6,819 nt of DNA from positions 1 through 6,819 of the forward strand of contig PMAM01000275.1 in NCBI GenBank assembly GCA_003152595.1, in the 5' to 3' direction. The position numbers and the translations under genes were made by a program. The DNA is from Acidobacterium sp. (lineage in GTDB: Bacteria; Acidobacteriota; Terriglobia; Terriglobales; Acidobacteriaceae). Each line of letters opens with the position of its first letter. Positions within the stretch are counted from its first letter, which is position 1. This document shows positions 1 through 6,362 of this stretch, in pieces. The notes below the pieces were generated by a model that was given only the letters and a program-made list of their open reading frames with translations, did no database searches and had not been told where the DNA came from.

Positions 1-294
1 GCCTGGCGGAAGCGGCGCGGAGTCTGGGAGTGGTGGAACAGACGCTGTCGAACTGGGTGAAGGCGCATCGGGCCGGGCGGCTGAAAGAGGTCGGCGGCAA
101 GGCAGGGGTGACCGCGGAGCAGATGGAGATCAGTCGTCTGCGGGCAGAGCTGGCGCGGGTGAAGATGGAGCGCGACATCCTGGGAAAAGCGACGGCGTAG
201 TTCGCGAAAGGCCAGAAGTGAGATACGCCTTTATTGAACGCCATCGGCGGATCTGGCCGATTTGTGTGCAGTGCCGGGTGCTGCGGGTGAGCGT
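1..294 (+). mobile_element. IS3-family insertion sequence remnant (inner part, no right end)
   Basis: This stretch carries the distal half of an IS3-type orfA followed by the beginning of orfB, in the usual overlapping order on the plus strand. The left boundary lies outside the window. The right boundary is not an IS terminus: the orfB reading frame stops resembling transposase at about 291-296 and receptor-coding sequence begins directly. No right-hand inverted repeat, CA end or target duplication is visible there. The element is therefore an inactive fragment, produced by an internal deletion or illegitimate recombination, or it is an assembly join. The assignment to the IS3 family rests on the OrfA and OrfB protein motifs described separately. 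Confidence 0.8.
3..221 (+). pseudogene. IS3-family transposase OrfA, C-terminal part with in-frame stop
   Basis: OrfA is the DNA-binding partner of the IS3 transposase; it carries a helix-turn-helix and then a leucine-rich coiled coil. Here the visible protein starts inside the HTH (LAEAARSLGVVEQTLSNWVK), followed by a linker and a heptad-like segment (EISRLRAELARVKMERDILGKATA). The frame meets TAG at 198-200. Beyond it the same frame reads FAKGQK and reaches TGA at 219-221, which is how IS3 OrfA proteins normally end (ATA-[YF]-FAK...). The TAG therefore looks like a single-base nonsense change of an aromatic codon such as TAC. The natural stop overlaps the orfB GTG start (GTGA), as expected for translational coupling. 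The N-terminus lies outside the window. Family call is firm; exact IS group is not determined. Confidence 0.8.
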
Positions 295-304
295 ACGGCG
301 ATAA
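218..304 (+). pseudogene. IS3-family transposase OrfB, N-terminal stub
   Basis: OrfB carries the DDE integrase-type catalytic domain of IS3 transposases. Only its first ~26 codons are here: a GTG start overlapping the ancestral orfA stop, then RYAFIERHRRIWPICVQCRV and LRVSV. This matches the usual OrfB opening (yaFIe.hr..yPi...CrvLgVSrsgYy). Immediately after LRVSV, where a Ser-Gly-Tyr would be expected, the frame turns into unrelated sequence and stops at TAA 302-304. None of the DDE catalytic residues is present, so it cannot be functional. The loss of similarity coincides with the start of receptor-like sequence in another frame. Confidence 0.75.
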
Positions 305-1772
305 CTTCCTGATGCAGGGAAACCAGTTCAACGCGGATGGTTCGTATAACGCTCTTTACTACCGTTACTACACCTACCATGTGCCGACGGACTTCGAGAT
401 TGTCACGTTCGACAAGCGGTTCGGGCACAGTTGGAGAGTGGTGAGCAAGCCCTACACTTATTCGTACTCCAACCACCAGCATTACCAGAACGACCAAAGC
501 GGCTCGACGGCCACGGTGAACGCCACCAGCGGCATCAACAAGATGAACCAGTACAACCGCGTTGGACAGATCACGATTCTGAGCGCGACATCGAAGTGGG
601 GTGTTTTCCGCACCGGCGGCTGGTACGAATACACGCCGACGAACCGTTATCAGATCAAGAGCGATCCGCGGACCTGGGTAGACTCGAATCTGATCAGGAA
701 CCTGAAGTTCCACGAGAACTTTGTTACCCAGTCGGCGCAGCCCTTCGCCGAGTATCAGCTGATCGCGATTCCGCGCTGGACGATCACAGCGGGGATCAAG
801 GACGCGTACTACAACATGTGGCTGAAGCAGTGGGCCGATGGCAAAGTGGTGGGTGCGCTGGGTTGCCCGAGCACCGCCACGACTGCGACGTGCAGCAACT
901 ACGTGACGCACGACGCGAATTACAACAGCTGGCCGCCGTCGGTCGAAGCTAACTTCCGCATCCGCACAAACTGGTCGGTGTACGGACAATATGGACGGGG
1001 CAGCATTATTCCCTTCAGCAGCGTGTTCGATGTGACGGGCGCGCAGGTTGCAGTGACGCCGCCTCCGACGGTGGCGTCTACCTATCAGGGCGGTACGGTA
1101 CTGAAGCTGAACCGGGTGAGCCTCGATGCCGATGTCTACCACATCCATTTCGTGAATCAGTATTCGAGCTTCACGCCGAGCTCGGGTCCTGACGCGGGGT
1201 TCTCGTATTACTACGCGACTCCGCCTTCGAACACGAATGGAGTGGAGGGCGAGGGCAACATCGCGCTCGGCGGCGGGGTGGGCCTGTTTCTGAACGGGAC
1301 TTTCGGCGAGGCGAAGTATGAGCCGGCTGCGGCGACGGCGGCGACGGGGACCACGCCGGCGAGCTCGGCGAGTCCTGCTGCCTGGGTGGCGCTGGCTCCG
1401 CACGATACAGAAAGTCTGGGACTCACCTGGCAGAAGAAGGGTTGGGACCTGGGTTTCTTCAACAAGCGGATCGGTTCGCGGTGGGAGGATGACGGTCCGT
1501 ATCATCAGACGGTGCCGCTCGACTCATGGTGGATGAATAATCTGTTCCTGAATTACACGCTTCGCAACGGGTCGAAGTTCGACCAGTCGAAAATCAAGCT
1601 GAGCATCAATAATCTATTCGACAATCACAACGTTGCGGATATCTCGCCGGCGAACGGCACGACGGGCTCGCTGGTTCCCTATACGCCGAACTCGCTGGAC
1701 ACGCTGCAATTATTGCCGGGGCGGGCGGTGATGGTGACGTTCCAGCTGGGGTTCTCGCCGAGGGAGCGGTAG
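294..1772 (+). pseudogene. TonB-dependent outer-membrane receptor, C-terminal barrel fragment (5' truncated)
   Basis: TonB-dependent receptors import siderophores, metal chelates or other large ligands across the outer membrane, powered by TonB-ExbBD. The receptor-like frame opens at the IS junction (YGDNFLMQGN); the first ATG is at 312 and would give 486 aa. The frame is rich in alternating aromatic/polar strands typical of the 22-strand barrel. It contains W-S-V-Y-G-Q-Y-G-R-G and L-D-A-D-V-Y-H-I-H-F, and ends with the usual last strands: KLSINNLFDNHNVADISP, then LLPGRAVMVTFQLGF. About five residues (SPRER) follow the terminal Phe. The signal peptide, TonB box, plug domain and first barrel strands are missing, compared with a usual length of 700-900 aa, so it cannot be exported or gated as it stands. 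A low-complexity Ala/Thr/Pro/Ser stretch (about residues 337-358 from the ATG) probably lies in an outer loop. The ligand cannot be deduced. ATG312 has no clear ribosome binding site. Confidence 0.85.
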
Positions 1773-1800
1773 CACAGAGAGGGGAAGAAGTTGTTAGCGG

Positions 1801-1839
1801 GGCCGTGCCGGTGCAGCTGCCGGTGCGGCCTTTCTATTT
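1801..1839 (+). terminator. Intrinsic terminator of the receptor gene
   Basis: Arms 1801-1811 (GGCCGTGCCGG) and 1820-1830 (CCGGTGCGGCC) pair over 11 positions, nine Watson-Crick and two G.U in RNA, around an 8-nt loop. The T-rich run TTTCTATTT follows directly on the plus strand. It lies 28 nt after the receptor stop. The minus-strand membrane gene ends at 1834, so the hairpin separates two convergent genes. On the minus strand the stem is not followed by a good T-run, so it should act mainly for plus-strand transcripts. Confidence 0.6.
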
Positions 1840-2457
1840 GCCGACGGGGGTGTGGCGGGGACCGTTGGTTTCGTGGGCATGCGCGGTGGCAGCGGCGTGA
1901 TTGTGGTTACGCTTGCGGCGTTTGCGCGGGCGTTTGGTAAAGAGGGGCGCTCCCCAGGCACCGAGGGCGAGCAGGGCGCCGAAGAAGACGACCGCGTCGA
2001 TGCTTTCACGTCCGGAGAAGGTCCAGGTGGACTCTTTGATATCGAGCCACATGGAGTACTCGTCGAGGGTGAGCGCGGCGCCTACTCCGTAGACGATGGC
2101 GATGAGGCGGCCCCAGAAGAGGGAGCGGGGGGTGGCTTCGGTGCCGATTTCGGCGACCATGGCGTAGCCGGAGAGGAGGAGGAGGACGATGCCCCAGACG
2201 AGGTGGTGGATGTGGCGGCCTCCGAGCACGATCCAGCCGAAGGGACCCCGGTGAAACATGATGAAGAGGACGAGCAGGCGGACTCCGAGGAAGGTGAGAA
2301 CGAAGCCGAGTGCGGCGAGGAAGAGGCGGCGGCGCGGACGGTCGGGAATGCGCTCGTGGAGGATGGCGCCGGCGCGGGTGAGGTGGAGGAGGATGAGGAT
2401 GACGGAGACGGAGGCTGCCAGAAAGGCGATGAGGATCCAGGCTGCCGTCCAGTGCAT
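1834..2457 (-). CDS. Multi-pass membrane protein with HxHH motif, paralogue B (unknown function)
   Basis: I do not recognise a named function. The protein is 207 aa when started at the ATG at 2455-2457. I chose this start because the upstream paralogue opens with the same MHWT; an in-frame ATG nine codons earlier (2482-2484) is possible. About five hydrophobic segments are visible, near residues 5-25, 47-66, 86-104, 114-132 and 154-171. A basic loop (ERIPDRPRRR, 35-44) and the signature G-x-H-I-H-H-L-V-W-G (80-89) are present, followed by LTLDEY and GRESIDAV. Conserved His82, His84, His85 and several Asp/Glu at membrane edges could bind a metal or cofactor, but that is inference. The C-terminal 30 residues form a basic, histidine-containing tail (KRPRKRRKRNHNH, AHAH) that the paralogue lacks. 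The ORF remains open far upstream, but that extension runs through the paralogue in a different frame and is not coding. The gene ends 4 bp from the receptor terminator hairpin. Confidence 0.82.
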   Translation of the reverse strand: MHWTAAWILIAFLAASVSVILILLHLTRAGAILHERIPDRPRRRLFLAALGFVLTFLGVRLLVLFIMFHRGPFGWIVLGGRHIHHLVWGIVLLLLSGYAMVAEIGTEATPRSLFWGRLIAIVYGVGAALTLDEYSMWLDIKESTWTFSGRESIDAVVFFGALLALGAWGAPLFTKRPRKRRKRNHNHAAATAHAHETNGPRHTPVGK

Positions 2458-2600
2458 GACCACTATTCTGACAGCGCTTCGCATCAGGGGGCTAGTGATC
2501 AGCCGTGTAACGGGAGCCATCGCGGACACCGCCTCATGTGTATTCATCGGCAGGGGAGCGGGTCCGGAACAGTCGGGCGGGCTGGCCGTCAGGTAACAAA

Positions 2601-2626
2601 CCCGGGTCTCAGAGGCGAGACCCGGG
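2601..2626 (-). terminator. Hairpin between the two membrane genes: intrinsic terminator or REP-like repeat
   Basis: CCCGGGTCTC (2601-2610) and GAGACCCGGG (2617-2626) are perfect inverted arms of 10 bp with a 6-nt loop (AGAGGC). Read on the minus strand, the stem lies 30 nt past the stop of paralogue A and is followed by TTTGTTACCT, so it fits a rho-independent terminator for A. A third partial copy (AGACCCGG, 2633-2640) and the adjoining GGGGCACCC suggest it may also belong to a dispersed intergenic repeat family. From memory, hairpins of this style are common between genes in Acidobacteriaceae; this is unverified. It would uncouple transcription of B from A, although no clear promoter for B is seen in 2458-2600. 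Confidence 0.6.
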
Positions 2627-2656
2627 GCACCCAGACCCGGAGCACCCGGTGTGGAG

Positions 2657-3214
2657 TCAGGCGGGGTGGGAGGGAGGGTGGGTTCGCCGGGTCCAGAGCG
2701 GGGCGCCCCAGGAGCCGATGGCGAGCAGGGCGCCGAAGAGGATGACGGCGTCGATGCTTTCGCGGCCCTGGCGGGTCCAGTAGGCGTCGGCGCTGAGGTT
2801 GAGCCAGAGGGCGAACTCATCGAGCGTGAGGGCGGCGCCGATGCCGAAGCAGATGGAGATGAGGCGGCTGGCGAAGATGGAGGAGGGAGAGGAGCCGGTG
2901 CCGAACTCGGCCAACTCCAGGTAGCCGACCATGAGCAGGAGAAGGATGCCCCACACCAGGTGGTGGATATGATGGCCGCCGACCATGACCCATCCGAAGG
3001 GACCAGCGTGGTGGACGATGGCGTACACGAGCAGGCGGACGCCGAGGAAGGTGACGAAGAAGCTGACGGCAGCGAGGAAGAGGCGGCGGCGGGGGCGATC
3101 GGGGATGCGCTCGTAGAGGATCCTGCCGGCGCGGGTGAGGTGGAGCAGGACCAGCATGACGCTGGCGCAGACAACGGCAAACAGCAGAAGAATCAGGGCT
3201 CCGGTCCAGTGCAT
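2657..3214 (-). CDS. Multi-pass membrane protein with HxHH motif, paralogue A (unknown function)
   Basis: Function not recognised. The 185-aa protein starts at MHWTGAL and has about five hydrophobic segments. It carries the same ordered motifs as the downstream copy: HLTRAG (25-30), ERIPDRPRRRLFLAA (35-49), FLGVRLLV (56-63), GPFGW (71-75), GGHHIHHLVWGI (79-90), GAALTLDEF (126-134), GRESIDA and FGALLA. By hand alignment about 115 of 177 positions match paralogue B with one single-residue gap, so this is a tandem duplication followed by divergence. The pair lacks a signal-peptidase site and looks like an inner-membrane protein. The C-terminus is short and Pro/His-rich (THPPSHPA), encoded opposite a G-rich run. 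A weak GGAAG lies just before the ATG. The gene is divergent from uvrA across a 102-bp spacer. I recall similar HIHH/LTLDEF/SIDA proteins in Actinobacteria, all annotated as hypothetical; unverified. Confidence 0.88.
   Translation of the reverse strand: MHWTGALILLLFAVVCASVMLVLLHLTRAGRILYERIPDRPRRRLFLAAVSFFVTFLGVRLLVYAIVHHAGPFGWVMVGGHHIHHLVWGILLLLMVGYLELAEFGTGSSPSSIFASRLISICFGIGAALTLDEFALWLNLSADAYWTRQGRESIDAVILFGALLAIGSWGAPLWTRRTHPPSHPA
2663..2682 (+). other. G-quadruplex motif (five G-runs, 1-nt loops)
   Basis: The plus strand reads G4-T-G3-A-G3-A-G3-T-G3, five runs of at least three G separated by single bases. This is the loop geometry known to give the most stable parallel quadruplexes. 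It overlaps the last codons of paralogue A, which is transcribed from the minus strand, so the G-rich strand is the template and the mRNA is C-rich. It sits about 37 bp before the hairpin at 2601-2626 in the direction of transcription. Confidence 0.75.
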
Positions 3215-3257
3215 AGGCTTCCATTTTTACCCTGGGGCGTGCGCCGTGGGAGGCCCC

Positions 3258-3263
3258 TATAAT
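3258..3263 (+). promoter_or_regulatory. Candidate -10 box (TATAAT) for uvrA
   Basis: TATAAT is a perfect match to the sigma-70 -10 consensus, lying 53 bp before the uvrA TTG in the spacer between divergent genes. No good -35 hexamer is found 16-18 bp upstream (GC-rich sequence 3234-3241), so the promoter may depend on an activator or be weak. No LexA/SOS-like box is evident. Read on the other strand, the same AT patch gives GATTAT, a 4/6 match to a -10, so it might also serve paralogue A. Confidence 0.5.
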
Positions 3264-3316
3264 CAGACTGGGGCACTTTTCCCTGGAGACCCTCACCGGC
3301 CCACTGGACCATAGCT

Positions 3317-6300
3317 TTGAACGATACGATCATCATCCGCGGTGCGCGGACCCACAATCTGAAAAACATCGACTGCGAGATTCCGCATGGGAAGCTCACG
3401 GTTGTCTCCGGCGTGTCCGGGTCGGGGAAGTCGTCGCTGGCGTTCGACACGATCTATGCGGAGGGACAGCGGCGGTATGTGGAGTCGCTGTCGGCGTATG
3501 CACGGCAGTTTCTGGAGCGCATCGAGAAGCCGGATGTCGATCTGATCGACGGGCTGGCGCCGGCGATTGCGATCCGGCAGAAGAACTCGACGCGGAATCC
3601 GCGCTCGACGGTGGCGACGGCGACGGAAATCTACGACTACATGCGGCTGCTTTGGGCGCGGTGCGGGACGGTGCACTGCACGGTTTGCGGGGGGATTGTC
3701 CGACGCGACACGGTGGACGAGATTGCGTCTGCCATTTTGGCACTGGGAGAGGGAACACGGCTCTACGCGCTGTTTCCGGTGCAGGCGCAGGCGATGACGC
3801 CGGTGCAGCCCGTGTCGGACACGGACGACGGGACAAAGGCGGCGCGTCAGACACGGAAGGCGGCACGGAAGTCCGTCGCGAAGGCCGGGGAGAAGGTGTC
3901 GGACAAGTCGGGCGGTTTGTCCGACGCGCTGCGGGAACGGCTGGGCGATCTGCGGAAGCGCGGGTTCAACCGGCTCTACCAGAACGGGAATGTCTACGAA
4001 TTTTCGACGCCGGAATCGCTGCTGGAGATCGACTTTGCGCTGCCGGTGTTTGTGCTGGTGGACCGGATCGCGGTCGCGTCGGACAATCGGGCACGGATTG
4101 TGGATGCGGCGGAGATCGGGTATCGGGAGTCGGGGGAGATTCTGTATGAAATTGTCCCGCGCGAGGCGGTGTCGGACACGGACCCACGTCAGCGGTTGCG
4201 GTTTTCGGGGGCGTTCGAGTGCAAGACCTGCCATCGGGTGTATCGGGAACCGGAACCGAGTCTGTTTTCGTTCAATAATCCTTACGGAGCGTGCCCGCGC
4301 TGCCAGGGATTCGGGAACACGATTGACTTCGATCTGGACCTGATCATTCCGGATAAATCGAAGACGCTGGACGAGGGTGCGATCGATCCGTGGAACCGGC
4401 CGAAGTACCGGTCGTATCTGACGGAGCTGCGGCGGGCGGCAAAGCAGAACAGGATTCCCCTGGACATTCCGTGGTGGGACCTCACCGCGGAGCAGCAGGC
4501 GTTTGTGCTGGACGGCAACGGGGTGTTCGTGGGCGTGCATGGATTTTTCGCGCTGCTGGAGCGGAAGAAATACAAGCTGCACGTGCGGGTGATGCTGAGC
4601 AAGTATCGGGGCTACGCGCTGTGCCCGGAGTGCAAAGGGCAACGGCTGCGGGCCGAGGCGCGGGCGGTGCGGATTGGTGACGATGGTGGAGAGGGCCGGA
4701 ACATCTGCGAGGCGGCGGCGCTGACGATCGGGGCGGCGCACCGGTTCTTTTCGACGCTGACGCTGACGCCGATGCAGGAGGAGATTGCGGGGAGCATTCT
4801 GGGGGAGATTCGGCAGCGTCTGACATTTCTCGATGCTGTCGGACTGGACTATCTGACGCTGGATCGGCTGGCTTCGACGCTGTCGGGTGGGGAATCGCAG
4901 CGGATCCAGCTGGCGACGTCGCTGGGCTCGCGGCTGGTGGGGGCGCTGTATGTGCTGGACGAGCCGTCGATCGGGCTGCATCCACGGGACACCTCGCGGC
5001 TGATCCACATCCTGAACGACCTCCGGGACCTGGGCAACACGATTTTGGTGGTGGAGCATGATCCGGACGTGCTGCGGTCGGCAGACTATCTGCTGGATCT
5101 GGGGCCGGGCGCGGGCGAGTTTGGGGGCAAGGTGCTGGCGGCGGGGACGGTAGAGGAAGTGGCGGCGAATCCGGCGTCGATCACGGGGCGGTATTTGAGC
5201 GGGCACCTGACGATCCCGATTCCGGCTCGCCGGCGGACGCCGGGCTCGTCGAAAGAGTGGCTGCGGGTGAAGGGTGCGCGGGCGAACAACCTGAAGGGCA
5301 TCGACGTGGACATTCCGCTGAACCTGCTGGTAGCGATCACGGGGGTTTCTGGGTCGGGCAAGTCGACGCTGGTTCACGAGGTGGTGTACAAGGCGGTGGC
5401 TCATCGGCTGGGGCGGATTGAGAGCGGCGATCCGACGGGTGTTTACAGGGACATCAAGGGTGTGGAGCGGCTGAACGACATTGTTCTGGTGGATCAGACG
5501 CCGATCGGGCGGACGCCGCGGTCGAATCCTGTGACGTACATCAAGGCGTTCGACGCGATTCGCGAGCTGTTCGCGGCGCAGGCGGAGGCGCAGCGGCGGG
5601 GCTATGCGGCGGGTCACTTCTCGTTCAACGTGCCGGGCGGGCGCTGCGACGTGTGCGATGGGGACGGGACAGTGACGGTGGAGATGCAGTTCCTGGCGGA
5701 CGTGGAGTTGCCGTGCGAGGAGTGCGGCGGCACGCGGTATAAGGCGAGTACGCTGGAGATTCACTACAAGGGCAGGAATATTTACGAAGTGCTGCAAATG
5801 ACGGTGCGCGAGGCTCTGCGATTTTTTGCAGGACATCCGAGGATCGTGGATAAGCTGGCGGTTCTGGACGAGATTGGGCTGGGGTATGTGCGGCTGGGGC
5901 AGTCGGCGACGACGCTTTCCGGCGGGGAGGCGCAGCGGGTGAAGCTGGCGGCGCACCTGGCGGCGACGCGGTCGGAGAGCCGGGGGCCAGATGGCAAGAA
6001 GGGCGGGGGCGGGAGCCGGGTGCTGTATATCCTGGACGAGCCGACGACCGGGCTGCATTTCGACGACGTGGGGAAGCTGCTGATGGCGTTCCGGAAACTG
6101 ATCGACAGCGGGGGGTCGCTGGTGGTGATCGAGCACAACCTGGACGTCATCAAGTCGGCGGACTGGGTGATCGATCTGGGGCCGGAAGGCGGCGCGGCGG
6201 GCGGGCAGGTGGTGGCGACCGGGACGCCGGAAGCGATTACCCGGAACGAGCTGTCGCACACCGGACAGTGGCTGGCGCGGGTGCTGGCGGGACATGCCGC

Positions 6301-6343
6301 GCCGGAGCCAGTTCATGCCGGGGAAAGCGAAGTGTTCCAGTGA
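3317..6343 (+). CDS. uvrA: Excinuclease ABC subunit UvrA
   Basis: UvrA dimer scans DNA for bulky lesions and loads UvrB in nucleotide excision repair in the cytoplasm. The start is TTG at 3317, giving MNDTIIIRGARTHNLKNID, which aligns with the usual UvrA N-terminus; no in-frame ATG or GTG fits better. A weak GGA lies 8 nt upstream. Motifs in order: Walker A1 GVSGSGKS (32-39); first zinc module C302, C305, C326, C329; insertion domain with CPEC; signature LSGGESQR (522-529); Walker B1 VLDEPS (546-551); Walker A2 GVSGSGKST (676-684); second zinc module C777, C780, C800, C803, essential for damage recognition in the family; signature LSGGEAQR (867-874); Walker B2 YILDEP (904-909). At 1008 aa it is longer than the ~940 of E. 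coli UvrA. Extra residues lie in the UvrB-binding domain (about 156-205, Lys/Ser/Asp-rich) and between signature 2 and Walker B2 (Gly/Lys-rich, about 885-901). Apparently intact and functional. Confidence 0.97.
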   Translation: MNDTIIIRGARTHNLKNIDCEIPHGKLTVVSGVSGSGKSSLAFDTIYAEGQRRYVESLSAYARQFLERIEKPDVDLIDGLAPAIAIRQKNSTRNPRSTVATATEIYDYMRLLWARCGTVHCTVCGGIVRRDTVDEIASAILALGEGTRLYALFPVQAQAMTPVQPVSDTDDGTKAARQTRKAARKSVAKAGEKVSDKSGGLSDALRERLGDLRKRGFNRLYQNGNVYEFSTPESLLEIDFALPVFVLVDRIAVASDNRARIVDAAEIGYRESGEILYEIVPREAVSDTDPRQRLRFSGAFECKTCHRVYREPEPSLFSFNNPYGACPRCQGFGNTIDFDLDLIIPDKSKTLDEGAIDPWNRPKYRSYLTELRRAAKQNRIPLDIPWWDLTAEQQAFVLDGNGVFVGVHGFFALLERKKYKLHVRVMLSKYRGYALCPECKGQRLRAEARAVRIGDDGGEGRNICEAAALTIGAAHRFFSTLTLTPMQEEIAGSILGEIRQRLTFLDAVGLDYLTLDRLASTLSGGESQRIQLATSLGSRLVGALYVLDEPSIGLHPRDTSRLIHILNDLRDLGNTILVVEHDPDVLRSADYLLDLGPGAGEFGGKVLAAGTVEEVAANPASITGRYLSGHLTIPIPARRRTPGSSKEWLRVKGARANNLKGIDVDIPLNLLVAITGVSGSGKSTLVHEVVYKAVAHRLGRIESGDPTGVYRDIKGVERLNDIVLVDQTPIGRTPRSNPVTYIKAFDAIRELFAAQAEAQRRGYAAGHFSFNVPGGRCDVCDGDGTVTVEMQFLADVELPCEECGGTRYKASTLEIHYKGRNIYEVLQMTVREALRFFAGHPRIVDKLAVLDEIGLGYVRLGQSATTLSGGEAQRVKLAAHLAATRSESRGPDGKKGGGGSRVLYILDEPTTGLHFDDVGKLLMAFRKLIDSGGSLVVIEHNLDVIKSADWVIDLGPEGGAAGGQVVATGTPEAITRNELSHTGQWLARVLAGHAAPEPVHAGESEVFQ

Positions 6344-6362
6344 GAGGGATGCTTTTTCCCGG
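6318..6362 (+). terminator. Weak hairpin across the uvrA stop codon
   Basis: CCGGGGAAAGC (6318-6328) can pair with GCTTTTTCCCGG (6351-6362) with one bulge and one G.U, around a 22-nt loop containing the uvrA stop codon. No T-run follows, so it is not a classical intrinsic terminator. It is the only hairpin I see near the 3' end of uvrA. It could stabilise the 3' end or help slow polymerase, but support is thin. Confidence 0.25.

Noticed and set aside
231..1505. 424-codon open frame antisense to the receptor fragment
   Set aside because: The product is strongly Arg-rich with no family features, while the plus-strand frame has clear TonB-dependent receptor strands and C-terminus.
1852..2745. 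Glu/Asp/Gly-rich open frame on the plus strand across paralogue B
   Set aside because: It is the complement of a Leu/Val/Arg-rich membrane gene and has low-complexity acidic composition. A similar shadow lies over paralogue A (2651-3262).
2458..3180. N-terminal extension of paralogue B to a 448-aa protein
   Set aside because: The extension is a Ser/Pro/Ala-rich out-of-frame reading of paralogue A. The shared MHWT start and the terminator between the genes argue for a start at 2457.
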